NCBI RefSeq assembly: GCF_000003815.2
Contig: NC_049982.1
Span: 16,656,972-16,720,971 of the forward strand
DNA length: 64,000 nt
Origin: Branchiostoma floridae
Taxonomy: Eukaryota > Chordata > Leptocardii > Amphioxiformes > Branchiostomatidae
Direction of reading: 5' to 3'
Shown here: one piece after another, positions 39,615 to 52,415 of the stretch
How positions within the stretch are numbered: position 1 is the first letter of the stretch
Layout: every line of letters begins with the position of its first letter
Notes under the pieces: model-generated
The model's input: the letters and a program-made list of their open reading frames with translations, nothing else
Database searches by the model: none
Told to the model about the DNA's origin: nothing
Program-made: the position numbers and the translations under genes

Positions 39615-41861
39615 ACGTATTTTGACTTGTGTAGAGAAAGCGTACAACAGGAGGACGTGACTTCTTGTAAGATCGTCAACCCCAGTCTAAAACCCACGAA
39701 ATAGCCCTTTGATCAACACTACCTGTCACCATACCTTTCGACAAAGATATGATATTTGTGTCAGAACGGCTTCTATGGCTACAGGTCAGTACATCATCAC
39801 ATTATCCAATAGATTATGCGTTAGCTCTCCATGTGTTACTTCAGAAACAAATAAAGATATTTGCCAGTGAAAGTCTGTATTTTCATTTTTGTCACGAGGA
39901 CAATGGATAGATGACGTTAGGAGTGTCAAGTATCATGCAAACAAGCGCAGGGAAAGAAAAGCTACATGAAAGATATGAAAATTTGCGACTAAAACATTCA
40001 AAGGTTCTAGGTCGCAGAAAATACAAACAAACAAATAGTCGTGACAGCGTGACTAGTGTACGTTGCATTCTTGTTTTTGGTGGTGAAAATTAGACCATGA
40101 CTTGATCAGCCGGATAGAAACTCATGGTAGAGCATCTGGGCACTATAATATCGAGTGGACAAGTTCCTGATGGAGCGCTGCGCTCGCGCTCTACTTTCTG
40201 CCGCAAAAGCCCGCCATGACTCTATGGCAGAAACGACGCCTTGTGACTCGATATTTCAATACACGTTGTAAGATACAATTGCAGACAAATCTGTCCGCCA
40301 TCATACATTCTTGAACCTCTCTACTTTCAGGAATCTGAGCTATTTCATAAAAATACTGAGGTATGATATCCATAAATGTCTGATAAGTGCCGCCAGACGT
40401 CAGATTTTTGCAAGGCGGAGATGATCCTGTACCGGTCCATGCCAGGACTACCCTGTCCCGTTAATTACTAGCAACTAAGTAGTGATCTACAACCACTACC
40501 AGAAAGCTGATAAACATGTAACAGTGGAACATATTACATCTGGGGATTATCAGGGTCAAACGTTTCATGGGAATCTGCATGCGGATGAACTGGTGGGTAA
40601 CTTTACAGGCGTTAGTCGTTTAACCCGAGAATTGCGTACACGTCTCATATGTAATGTTGTGGATGTTCCGTGGTTGTCGTATTCTAACATTCTGATGTTG
40701 TTAAATGTGATATGCGTTGGTTGAATGCATTGAAATCCTTGCTACTTAGTTTTCCCACTGTACATAGCCTATCATGCATTCATAAGGGTTCCTTAATCAA
40801 ATTTGCATGGTTGAGTAGAGGGGAGTCACTTCTAGATATGGTAGGCTTTGCACTATTCTGGATATGGTATGTATTTATCATTTCACCTGCTGTGATATGT
40901 GCACTTGTTTGAAGTTAAAGACTATCACCTCTGGCCAGTGTAAGAAGATGCTGTACGTCATCTTCCCATGCACAAAATAAATGCTTGTACAGTGAAATTG
41001 GCAAGGCAACAATTGTTGGATGCGAGTTTTGTTTTGCCAAATTCTTTCATACCATATCGTACATTGTCCACACTCTAATACAAGTGTATGTTAATGCTTT
41101 GTCCCTTCATTATGTGTTACCTTTAGATACATTTTATCACAAGATCAACCATCTGAAACAGTGTTGTTTAGAGTAGCTGTCATTAGCACTGTTTAAGTTG
41201 CTCTGAGTGGCTGCTAATGACTGTGTACGTATTGGGAGTACGTATGTACGTATTGGGAAACATATACGACATCACTCTGTGAAGTTTCATATTTATAGAC
41301 TGTTCGAATCATTTGTTAGAGTAACAAATCATTTGGGCGTTCGCTCGCCTGCCACCTGCGGGGCCACACTCCCTGGGGAAAACAACGGCGGTGATGCTTA
41401 TGTTGTTTTTCTATGGCCGGTCTTCTATTCAACAAACATTTGAAGGCCAATATTTGTAGTGTTTTGTGAAGCTTTATTTCTTATGTGTATGACAGTTGTG
41501 TGGCTGTTTTGTGCTGGTTGTATATTTAGGGACACGAGCCACCAATCCCTAATAACAGGTGACCACAGTGATTCGGCGCTACCAACATTGTTGTGAAAAT
41601 TCTGTCTTCAAAAAGAAGAGAAGTGAATACGTGTACATATTTTTTAATGGAAAAAACAGCTGTTTGTTTGGACTTGGTTTATTTACCTTTCTAATCATCA
41701 TAGTCAGTGGCATCAAACACGGCGTACTTATGCATAATAAGATCTGCAAAAAATCCGGGCATCTTAGGGCAGGGCGCATCTTAGGCCCCCGTTAGACTGT
41801 TGTGAAACTTGTGATACACCCTGCTCGTTTGAACTTGAATGTCAAGATCGGTGTCTTAGTT

Positions 41862-42871
41862 ACCTTTGCCAGAATGGCTAAGGTTATGTTTTGGGCTTGT
41901 GAGTCTGTCTGTGTGTGTGTGTGTTAACAGCATAACTCGAGAAGCCTTGGATGGATCCCAATAATATTTGGTAGGTGGGTAGGGGTCGCGAAAACGAAGG
42001 TTCGATAATGGGGCCCCTAGCGGCTTGCTAAGGTACTGCAGCAGAACCTCAATTTTTTATATCTCGTGTTCTGGAACTTGTTTGGAACTGCAGTAGCCGA
42101 TTTCCTTTCAAACTTTGGATGAGAATAAGTCGAGAACGTGTTGATGGATCATCATGATTTTGGTATGTAGATAGCCCAAGTAACAATGTACATAATGAAA
42201 TACTAATTATGCAAATCAGCAACTCATTTGCATAATTAATGAGGAAAGTTTATAAATCCACTGCATTTCATGATAGGACTTTCAAACTTGTCACATATAT
42301 AGATGAGAAAGAGAAAAATATCAATGCATATTGATTATGCAAATGACGGCACCATTTGCATAATTAATGAAAAATATGAACGTGTTAACGGATCGTCATG
42401 ATTTTTGGTATGTAGATAGCCTAAGTAAAAACTTACATAATGAGATACTAGTTATGCAAATTAACAGCTAATTTGCATAATTAATGAAGAAAGTTGATAA
42501 ATCCACTGCATTCCATGATAGGACTTTCAAACTTGTCACATATGTAACTGAGAAAGATGGCGGAGAGTAAGAGGTGTATGTTTGGGTCCGCTAACATCTT
42601 TTCTTGAACTGCAGGAGCCGGTTTAGTTTCCTACTTTGAGAGAGAATAAGTCAAGAAGGGATGACGGGGTCATCATGATTTTTGGTATGCTGACAGCTTA
42701 AGTGATGCTTGATACAATCTAATATTAGTAAGTAAATAGGGATCTAATTTGTATAAGCAATGGCAAAATGTTATGAACCAACTCCAGGCATATAAGATAA
42801 AATATAATGAGTAACACATTTATGTCTACAGACATCATTATACATAACAAACCTGGTTTATTGGCAAAGGT
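41862..42871. mobile_element. Octamer-rich element with internal duplication
   Basis: The ends are ACCTTTGCCA and TTGGCAAAGGT. The interior has two direct copies of about 240 bp (near 42120-42330 and 42380-42560), each with a 'cgtgttgatggatcatcatgatttttggtatg'-type block and a palindromic pair ATTATGCAAAT ... ATTTGCATAATTAAT. The family resembles the element in copy B intron 5. It is non-coding. Confidence 0.6.
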
Positions 42872-43027
42872 ATGTGTTCGTGGAACTCTAGTTATTAGAT
42901 GAAGTTTAATGGCATGTTTGTCATTGAAAGCTATTTGTAGCTACGGTGAAAATATAGGAGAACAATACAATCGAGTAAAAAGAAGTCAAGAAGAAGCCAT
43001 ATATGTCATTTTGTGGATGGTGAATAA

Positions 43028-43033
43028 TTTATT
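43028..43033 (-). terminator. Poly(A) signal of copy C
   Basis: TTTATT on the plus strand is AATAAA on the minus strand, about 250 bases after the copy C stop. The same signal is kept next to the orphan exon at 28129. Confidence 0.5.
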
Positions 43034-43282
43034 GCTTGAATAGCTTCTACACCATCAAAGATTAGTGTTGATAAGGCACAGAGTCCTTGGCCATGTACGT
43101 TCCACAGAAGAAAATGGGTGAAATGGATCCAGACTGTAGTTAGCTGTAGGAATTGATGGTTTTCCGTAATGTGAATGTCTAAGCTAGCTATGTGCTTCTT
43201 CAGATAGGAGCCGTAAGCAGGGTCCTATGTGTGTTGGTTGCAGTCAGGCTGTGGTGTCACATGTACCCCGGGACAATGCTGT

Positions 43283-45969
43283 CTAGCAGAAGTTGAAGCT
43301 TGGTGAACTGTCCATGTAGATGTGCTGTGTGGTGGCTCCCCTGGGGTCGGCTTCAGCAAAGAAACACTCCGGGATAACCTTGAAGAACATCTGTAGAAAA
43401 ATGGCACCTTATTGTGGCTGTTTTGATTATGTACTGCATTGCTGTACAATGATGCCAGCAGAAGTGTACAGCGTAGAGGCAGAGTAAACCTTATGATGCC
43501 TTTTGATATTCATGCGCAGAAATCAAACGAGTTGTGAATTGTGATTAAGTTATTGGCATGAAAATATATAATATAAGGATTCTAATGAAATTAGACAAAA
43601 AGCACTGACGTCAAGTACGTCGGTTGTCGGGTGTTCGTAGCGGGGACTGCCCAGGTAGGCTTTGATGTTCCAGCCGAATCCGTTCAGCCTGCCGGAGTTG
43701 TACAGCAGGAAGACTGGGAAGAAGTCTTCACAGGACATGTCCGCCGTGACGTTGTACCAGTAGTGCTGGCCTGTTGGACCGGAAAGGGAATATTGTTAAT
43801 CAATCTTGATGCATCTTAAGTAAAGCGACTGTCTCTAGATCTGTTCCCCTGCCTTGAGTAATGGTGTTTCGTTACTGCTTGTTGCCAGTGAGAATAGTTT
43901 CATATATTACGTTATGGGGAATATATATGATACTTTATATTTCTAAGCTTACAAAAAACATTTGCTATCTTTCAGCTACATACTTGGGCGTCAAAACTTT
44001 TACCGCTGTTTGATACGGCATTGACGTGGACGTGTCTTTCTAATTGCACTTCTCCGTTTTACTTTAAGTCAACACCATTTTACAGTGTTAACCGTACCCA
44101 TGGTGTAGAAGCATTCTCCCTGGGTCCACAGAGTCGTGCCTATGTCAGCCTCGTCCCGAGGGATGAGATCGTAGTCATACTGCGGGTTGGGGCCGTTCTG
44201 GATGTACAGACCCTCGCCGGTACCCTCCAGAGTAAACAGCGCCTCCGAGCGGCCGGTGCAGACAGTGGCTAAATTAAGAAAGATAAATGCTGGACACTAC
44301 AAGAAGACCGTATCTTTCACTGCATCTTTCCTATAACGTCGCCTGTTACGATTTGTGGGGAAATAACGAGTGGTCCACCATTCACTGAGGCAGAGGAAGG
44401 CGACAGAAAGGAGAGGGTAGTGGCTATCTCAATTTTTAGCGCTCACGTAACGTTATCTTGTACGCTATATATTTAGAATTCATTTTCACCCACCATGATA
44501 TTCCACCTACGGCATACACACAAGGCCGGTCTTCTGGAGAATCCTTATCTCGTGCGAAGCTTGTGACCTGTGTTAACCTAATACTGACGTGTCTCTTACC
44601 TGGGTTTACAAAGTAGGCCGTAATGACGTACATGTCACCGTCGTCGTTCCACATGTTCTTCATGGCGTCAGACGGTAGGTCGGCAGGTAGTTCGGCTTTA
44701 AGTGCCTGGAGAATGGATATACTTAAACGTAAAACGATATTAGATACATTACCGAACACGTAAGTTCATGATAAGGATATAAATTACTTAAATGCGTCAC
44801 TACAAGGGTCTATTCAGCTCACCCACCCCCATCTGAATACCAGCGACGTAGCCGTTCTTGTCGAACAGCAGCATGACCGCGGGGTCGTTGTCCTTGATGT
44901 AACGGGACCCGCGGTAGAAGCTGTCTGAAAAATAGATTCACTTTGATTATAGACTATCACAGCAAAGCCAACACCTTGCTATCATTCATTAAGTTGTCTT
45001 CTTTTGCACTCTGTCCCTGTCTTTTCCTCCTACTCATATACTTATTTTCCCAGACCAGAATCTCTATGGGAATATTAGTGTAGCCTCATCTACACACCAA
45101 ATGTAATTCGAATGCCGATTGACGAGACGATAATTCTACTACTGTGAATAAAATCAGGTGGTCATTACCATCACACTTGGCACCACGGCTGAAGTCGACC
45201 CACCCCTCCGCCAGGGCGTCACTCTCCGTACGGGGGAGGGAGTCGAACACGGTCGAGCTGAACAGCTGGTTCAAGCCCCACGTCACTGAAAGAAATAAGA
45301 AAGTCACGGCTTTGTTCTAGTTTCCTTTCTTTTTTCTTCGTTTGTACTTCGTAGAAGGCCAGATAAAGCATAAATCATACCTTCTATTAGCATATACAAT
45401 TTTTGAAGAAGGGAAAGAAAAGCCCGCGCATACGCGTTCCAAATAAATGTAACATACGGTACCAGAAGTCTGGCAATGATCGACTACAAGAAAACTGTTG
45501 GATCTGGCATTTTAGTTCACGTTTGCAGTTTCGGAGGAGACATGAGTAGAAATAGAAACTATGCGGTACCTCTTAGATCGTTCCACTCAGCATCTGAAGG
45601 GAGAGATAAAACACACATATCTGAGCGGTCAGCGGACCTGACATGGATCTGAATAGATGTCTATCACCCTTATACTAATATATACGCGTTCTATATACTA
45701 TCAGCTTATTTGCTCATTATGTTTCGATACGGTATTATTCAATGCACGTATATCTTTAATTTGAGTACCCCGTTTTTTTATATGATCACGATCGCGCTTA
45801 GTTGTTTTGCCATTGTCACAGCCTTCATATTAACTGTTTACCTTAATTGGCAGCCTTTGCCATGTAGCCATACAGATACAATACATCAATTTGAAAACCT
45901 ACCTTCGCTAAAAAGCCATCCCTCCACGGATACAAGACTCAAGAGCGCCAAAACTACTGTTGTCTTCAT
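43283..45969 (-). CDS. Secreted six-cysteine protein, copy C (reverse strand)
   Basis: Eight exons on the minus strand join in frame to 283 codons: 45903-45969, 45570-45593, 45169-45285, 44827-44924, 44600-44705, 44098-44268, 43610-43770 and 43283-43390. Phases match the other copies, and the last exon is one codon longer. The signal peptide is MKTTVVLALLSLVSVEG and exon 2 encodes DAEWNDLR. All six mature cysteines are present and the protein ends SFNFC. The middle exons differ more from A, B and D than those do from each other (for example ALKAELPADLPSDAMKNMW in exon 5). It stands head-to-head with copy D, with 818 bases between start codons, so a shared bidirectional promoter is possible. 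Confidence 0.88.
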
Positions 45970-46317
45970 AGTGTTGCCAATGTTCTTGCTGTCGCGCCCT
46001 TTCAGAGACTTCGGTGCCAACCTTCTCCGAGTACTGTACCGAGAACAGACTGATGGCTGAACACGGTTGGAACTAGTGCGCATATAATGTTTGCCTCGTT
46101 GTTTGCACCGGTTCTGCACGCTTCGCACAATTCATGTGATTAAACATTAATTTAAAAGTAAACAACAACGGATGAATCAAATAAAGGATGTGCCTCGTAA
46201 CATCTTTACCTGCGTGACTAAGCAGATTGAAGCCCATGATACCAATGCATTAAAACGAACTAATTCTAACGATATCAAGAAGATGTTTCAGCCATACACA
46301 AAAGCATGCTTTTGCTG

Positions 46318-46391
46318 AAAAGGCACCCCCCCCCCCACACACACACACACTGATACATGACTACAAGCGTCAGAACTACTGCTGTCTTCAT
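46318..46391 (-). pseudogene. Orphan exon 1 (signal peptide) remnant with CA and poly-C expansion
   Basis: On the minus strand the frame starts MKTAVVLTLVV, clearly related to exon 1 of copy C. It then runs through a (CA)n and poly-C stretch that replaces the middle of the signal peptide, and ends CLFSK near the expected donor. The upstream flank also duplicates that of copy C (GCAGACTGATGGC and TTTGCACCGGTT in both). No later exons follow between it and copy C other than C's own, so it is a local duplicate of the C start. Confidence 0.6.
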
Positions 46392-46591
46392 ATTGCTATC
46401 ACTGTTCGTTGCTTCCAACCTTCTCTGAGAAGAATTAAAAGGGCAGACTGATGGCGATGAAAAGGTCTTTGCACCGGTTGTGCACACTTCCGAACACACT
46501 TCATATGATTATACGTTGAAGCAAACAACGGCGGCTAAATCTGTCTTTTGACAACTTTATCTTCATGACAAAATGGATTGAAACTCAAGAT

Positions 46592-46705
46592 AAATCGCCT
46601 TTTTCAGTGAGAAAGATGCAGCTGACAAAATTTGTATTTGACGTATGTCAAGCACAGACGACCGGTCGGAACCACCGCCCTTCCGGAGCACCCCTGAAAC
46701 ATAGT
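46592..46705 (+). promoter_or_regulatory. Conserved promoter block of copy D
   Basis: It aligns with the blocks of A and B (TTTTTCAGTGAGAAAGATGC, CAGCTG, TTGACGTATG, then CACCGCCCTTCCGGA). The TATA word seen in A and B is replaced here by GTTAAAACTAG, so core promoter strength may differ. Confidence 0.5.
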
Positions 46706-46787
46706 TAAAACTAGCTTTTTGTGCCTATTTGTCCCACCGGCCAGGACAGTTCACTCCGACTGCAGAGTACAGAAGACCCATATCATC

Positions 46788-49239
46788 ATGAAGACTGTGG
46801 TAGCATTGGCGCTTCTCAGCCTAGTTTGTGTGGAGGGATGGCTCTTCTCTGAGGGTACGGCACAGGCTTGTCCTGTCTTTGTTTCCGCCATGTTGTGTAG
46901 TAGTAGTAAAATAAGCAAATCAACATGGCTTAAGTTCCACACGTCGTAAATGGTTATGTAATTTTGTGTACTTTCCCCCAACCCTGTCTACTTTCACGTT
47001 GAAGATGAATTTCAGAACATTTTAGAACCAGGCGTTTCATTTTTCATACATCATGGATAAAGTATGTACACATTCTATCTTTTTATGACTTCTGACCTCC
47101 CAACATTCCCCTGTTTCCCTGCAGATGCTGAGTGGAATGACCTCAAAGGTAAAGTCACGAACTATGTACGCTATGAACTTCATCTTCATTCGGTTAAGAT
47201 GGATAGTCTCATCATAAAGAAATACCAGTCTGCTGACTTTATATCGCCATCGGCATTGCGGATAATTGCCAAATGCTTTGCAGTCTTTCGGTCCCCTTAA
47301 GTCTTCTTTTTTCTCACTCTCGCACTAGCATCAGATCTCGAGCTTTAGTTCCCGCCACGGCTTTGTTATCCGCTCGGGCTCAGCCATCCTTGCATCTCTG
47401 GATAGCGCCATGCTGTAGAAATGACACGATGGTTTTCCCCATGGTTTGCCAGTGACGTGGGGCTTGAACCAGGTGTTCAGCTCGACCGTGTTCGACTCCC
47501 TCCCCCGTACGGAGAGTGACGCCCTGGCGGACGGGTGGGTCGACTTCAGTCGTGGCGCAAGTTGCGACGGTACGTATTACCTGATTATAAGAGATTATTT
47601 GTAGGTTTTATTTTACAATTGTAATATGTTCCTAAATTGGATAGGACAATGATCAACTCCGCCACATGATAAAAAATACATGAATTTAGTGATTTAAAGA
47701 CATGTACCAATGCGGCACCAGTAATCTTGAGGTATGTACACTTCAGATATTTAGGCCACTATAACAATGTGTATTTGGTGTAGCTGTATTATGGCATCCG
47801 ATGGAATTATGAGTTTATGTTAATTGCTTTGCACCCATCCAAAGTCTCACACTCTGTCGCATTTGTTTGTTAGGAGATTTTTACCGCGGATCCCGCTACA
47901 TCAAGGACAACGACCCCGCGGTCATGCTGCTGTTCGACAAGAACGGCTACATCGCTGGTATTCAGATGGGGGTGGGTCGACCTAAAGTTAATAATGCCTG
48001 AACTGTCAGTCCTCATAACAGAAGACTTTAGTCTAAACCTCATTGGGGCTTCTTTTAATGTTCATTGGCTCCGCAGCTTGTAAAATGCACCCTGGTACTG
48101 CTCAGCCATTGCGACATTGTCATCTGAAATCACTTCTCGAAACAGTCTTGAATTTGCGCTGTTTTAAGTCCAAAGACGTAATCTTATTAAGATATAGATT
48201 CCTGAAAATATTTGTTTTTCTCTCCCCAGGCCCGCAAAACTGACCTCTCTGCCAACGTTCCCGCTCCCCAAATCATGCACATGTGGAACGACGATGGGGA
48301 CATGTTTGTCATCACCGCTTACTTCATAGACCCAGGTTGGTCACGCATGCTCTAAACTCTTGATTGTCTAGTAGATAGAATGCAGCCTGTGTTGATTTCC
48401 CCTGTGTCGATTTGTANNNNNNNNNNNNNNNNNNNNNNNNNNNNNNNNNNNNNNNNNNNNNNNNNNNNNNNNNNNNNNNNNNNNNNNNNNNNNNNNNNNN
48501 NNNNNNNNNNNNNNNNNNNNNNNNNNNNNNNNNNNNNNNNNNNNNNNNNNNNNNNNNNNNNNNNNNNNNNNNNNNNNNNNNNNNNNNNNNNNNNNNNNNN
48601 NNNNNNNNNNNNNNNNNNNNNNNNNNNNNNNNNNNNNNNNNNNNNNNNNNNNNNNNNNNNNNNNNNNNNNNNNNNNNNNNNNNNNNNNNNNNNNNNNNNN
48701 NNNNNNNNNNNNNNNNNNNNNNNNNNNNNNNNNNNNNNNNNNNNNNNNNNNNNNNNNNNNNNNNNNNNNNNNNNNNNNNNNNNNNNNNNNNNNNNNNNNN
48801 NNNNNNNNNNNNNNNNNNNNNNNNNNNNNNNNNNGACAGGCTGAACGGATTCGGCTGGAACATCAATGCCGACCTGAACAGCCCCCGCTACGAACACCCG
48901 GCTGTAGACGTTCTGGATGTGAGTGGTCTATGATACAGCTTACCTAGATATAGTTGTCATATATGCGAGTCAAAAGTGCACTAATCTGACTAGTCCCTTA
49001 CAATTGCTTGTCAGTCTGTGATGTCTTTATCACCTATTAGTAAGCACAACTAGTAGTAAGCACAACTTGTTCGTGACTCTTTGATTAAACCCCTTGCCCC
49101 TTGAGTAAACGAGTTTTAATTCTTCCTGCCGTAGATGTTCTTCCAGGACACCCCAGCCTGTTTCGTACAGCACGCCCAGCGCGGCCTGACCACCCAGCAC
49201 ATCTACCTGGACGATTCACCCAGCTTCAACTTCTGTTAG
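46788..49239 (+). CDS. Secreted six-cysteine protein, copy D (interrupted by gap)
   Basis: Visible exons are 46788-46854, 47125-47148, 47453-47569, 47874-47971, 48230-48335, the 3' part of exon 7 (48835-48918) and exon 8 (49135-49239). Exon 6 and the start of exon 7 fall in the 418-N gap. Exons 1-5 have the same lengths and phases as A and B, with an intact signal peptide (MKTVVALALLSLVCVEG), DAEWNDLK microexon and C-terminal SFNFC. Nothing visible is broken, so the gene is probably intact. AATAAA lies at 49666-49671. It is head-to-head with copy C. Confidence 0.8.
48417..48834. other. Assembly gap (418 N) inside copy D
   Basis: The N run removes exon 6 and the 5' part of exon 7 of copy D. 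In copy B these span about 38172-38600, so with the B-specific insertion excluded the gap size is close to what an A- or B-like gene would need. Confidence 0.99.
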
Positions 49240-51131
49240 ACACAACAGCCATCTGAAGTCCTGCTGCGCATCACGTCCACAACACATCTACCTGGGCTGC
49301 ACACAAACATAACTTCCGTCACAATTTCCCTCAAAACAACACTAGAAATATTTCAGCGTAATATTCATACAGATCTCCTTTCTGTACATGTGCCTATATC
49401 TACACATCATGACTTGTGTAGAGAAAGAGTACGACAGGAGGAAGTGACGGGGCCATTTTCCGCCACCAGGTCTGCTTGAGATTATTGTAAAATCGTCACC
49501 ATCAATCCAGAAACCGCAAAATATCCCTTTGGACCACACTTTTCACCTTACCTTTCTGACAAAGACATTAAGTTGTTTTATGTTGGAATGCCTTATATGG
49601 ATACAAGTCAGTACCAGTACCTCAGCACGTTAGTACATAGTCCATACTTCAGAAACAAATATTGAAATAAAGACATGCCAATGAAAATCTGTATCTGTTT
49701 TTTTTTTGTCACAAGGCCGATGAATAAATAGGGGTGTCAGGTAACATGCAAAGGAAAGAAAAACTACATGAACAATGTAAAGATTTGCAACTAGAACATT
49801 CAAAGGTTCCCGGTCGCAGTAAAGGAAAGCAAATAGATAAAGGTGACGGTGCGGCGTGGCTAGTGTGTCATTCTATTTCTTTTTTGCCTTGCCGCCGGCA
49901 AGGCTTTACGCCAGCTTTCTTCCTTGGACGGACGGACGGACCTTTTAACCTTGCTCTTCCAAAGACCCTTTCAAAGGCCCTTCCAAATCGCCTTTCTCAT
50001 GGACAAGTTTGACGGCTTAGGCAGACAATGGTACATCCCCGTTGAATTTTAAACCGTCCATTTTACGTATTTGTTTCTGTTTGCGGTCGGTTCTAAAAGC
50101 ATTTAATATTTGGTTACATTGAATGATTGAAGCGTTTGTATGGTAAAATTCCAAATTCATTTGGAGTGGCATAAAATCAAGTGTATTATCTCGCAACAAG
50201 AATTGCATTAGCTTTTCATAAAGATGAAATAATGTCCAAATCAGGCTAATGAATTGTATGTGAATATATAAGTAGCCATGACGTCATCAAAACGTTGGAG
50301 ACACCTTCCGAGACCGCAGCACAACGCTAACGTGAGTTTAGGAGAGCGCCAGCTCAAAACGTCACACGAGAAGTCGCAATAGATAATATTTTAGATCATT
50401 TTTGTATATTTCAAATATCAACTCTAGTCCTGCGGCCTGTTTTGTTACATTTCCCCTCACACGAGGAGGTCGCAATAGATAATATTTAGGATCATTTTGT
50501 TATATTTCAAATATCAACTCTAGTCTGCGGGCCTGTTTTGTTACATTTCCTAGTCTTCATTCTACATCATTTCTTTCAAAGTTATCGCTAATCCAGAAAT
50601 AAAATGTAACGCTTTGGAATATGTAAGATAATATTCTAGCTACTATATATGTCAAACTTTTATCGTAGTGATTCCTAAAATAATCATTGTTTTATCCGTG
50701 TTTTTGTGAGGCCTGTAACTAGATCAGTTTTCTTTGTGCATAATTTGTCGGACATTTTTGTTACCTGGGTGGTATTTCCCTGACATCGTAGGTGAACAAA
50801 TTATTAACAAGTGTAATAAATGACGCTGGTTTGTCCGGCCGTGAACATAATTTCATAAACACGAAAAGACGAAGTGAATCAAAACAGCCCCCCTCCCCAA
50901 TCCTTTTCGGACATGCAAGGTTCTATTTTCACACGATTGAGCACATTCGTGTCTTACTTTCTTGCTTACCAACTAACGTTTGCCATCTTTAAATGTCTAC
51001 TCAGGACTGTTTCTATCGTATTGCCTTCATTTTGGTCCCATTTTTTAAAAAGATTTATGCTGTCGGTGGAGGAGGGGAGCAGATCCTCTCCAACAAATAT
51101 TGAAGAATGCCAAGAAATTGGCTACCATTTA

Positions 51132-51168
51132 GTCATGTCAAGGTCTTTTTAAACCTCCTTTGTCATAT
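51132..51168. mobile_element. Degenerate tiny foldback insertion
   Basis: A 23-nt imperfect hairpin (51139-51161) starts CAAGGT and ends CCTCCTTT. It is flanked by GTCATGT and GTCATAT, which match at six of seven positions. It appears to be an older member of the family at 7361, 29793 and 56193. Confidence 0.4.
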
Positions 51169-52093
51169 GTTTAGAAACCACTAGTATTCTATCAATTAAA
51201 TATACATATGCTCTTTCAGTTGGTTTTAATGTTGACACAAGAAATTGTTTTCCTTCTCTTTCAGTCTTCGATTGCAGATTTCTTCACAGCACAGACCAGA
51301 GCCGTGTTAAAGCCAAAGTGTATATTGAATGAAATACGCCATCCTCTAAGACAAAGTCTAATCATTGCCACTTATTACCAATCCTTGCCATCGTGCAGAC
51401 TGTGCTTTTGCACTCAATCTTCCAACCCCTGCCACCGTGCAGACTGTGCATTCGCACTCAATACAACAAGTTCAACCTCTGCCACCGTACAGACTGTATT
51501 GTGATTAGCACAAATGCACGCTGCTCTGATGAACTACATCAAATATTGCAATATACAAAGTAATGCCATCTGATAAACAACACGTTTCATATAAGTTGTC
51601 AAATTTGTCAAAAGACAATTAATTTATTTTTGACCAACTGTTCAATCTTACCATAGTACATATACCTGAACTGCAGTCATTCATATAGTCAGGGTTCTCC
51701 CCAGAATCTTTTAGTATAGTGGAGGGGCTGGCAAAAATAATCCAAACCAACGCGCTGCGCTTTCATGAAAATTTGTTCATTTTGCATGACAGATGGTGTC
51801 AAATACTACAAGTACAATATAGTGTTGTGACTCCTTTGTTGTGAAGTGTCAAAACCACTATTGCTTTGACCATCGCCCATTCACAAGTTTTTGCAGACAA
51901 TGCCAACTGGAAAAGTGATACCACAAAAATCTGTGAATTTTCATTAAAATTAGCAAAACTAATCAGGAAAATAGGGAAGAAACACACTAGATTTCAAATG
52001 TAGTATAGTGGAGCTGGGCTGGAGTATAGTGGAGAGCCTCCCTTATTCCATCATTTGGGGAGGACTCTGATATAGTACCCTCTCAACTTACCA

Positions 52094-52415
52094 CAGTACC
52101 TCAAATTGTGCAAGCAGTACCCACTCAGCTCACCACAGTACCTGGACTCCAGCCATGCATGCAGCTCCTACTAAGCTGACCACAATACATGGACGCCTGC
52201 TATGCATGCAGTACCCACTCAGGTATCCACAATACCTGGACTCCAGCCATGCATGCAGTACCCACTCAGCTGACCACAGTACCTGGACTCCTGCTGTGCA
52301 TGCAGTACCCACTCAGCTGGCCACAATACCTGGACGCCTGCTATGCATGCAGTACCCTCTCAGCTGACCACAGTACCTGAACTCCTGCTAAGCATACAGT
52401 ACCCGCTCAGCTGCC
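52094..52415. repeat. 47-bp minisatellite, about 7 units
   Basis: Units starting CAGTACCTGGACTCC and containing ATGCATGCAGTACCCACTCA recur at 52136, 52183, 52230, 52277, 52324 and 52371, with a shorter unit before them. The period is exactly 47 bp, not a multiple of three, so the open frames across it are a by-product. Each unit contains the palindrome TGCATGCA. Confidence 0.9.

Larger units (their letters stand above)
40690..43390. repeat. Segmental duplication, copy 2, downstream of copy C
   Basis: It aligns in blocks with the PACRGL 3' flank at 26640-28230 and ends in the last exon of copy C. Between the aligned blocks sits the octamer-rich element at 41862-42871. Outside these, the stretch 40400-41860 contains no supported gene. 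Confidence 0.7.

Noticed and set aside
48324-48933. Long open frames across 48324-48933
   Set aside because: They are almost entirely unknown bases in an assembly gap and carry no information.
52155-52380. Repetitive peptides with MHAVPTQL-type units
   Set aside because: The 47-bp minisatellite is not a multiple of three and is open on both strands; it shows no gene structure.
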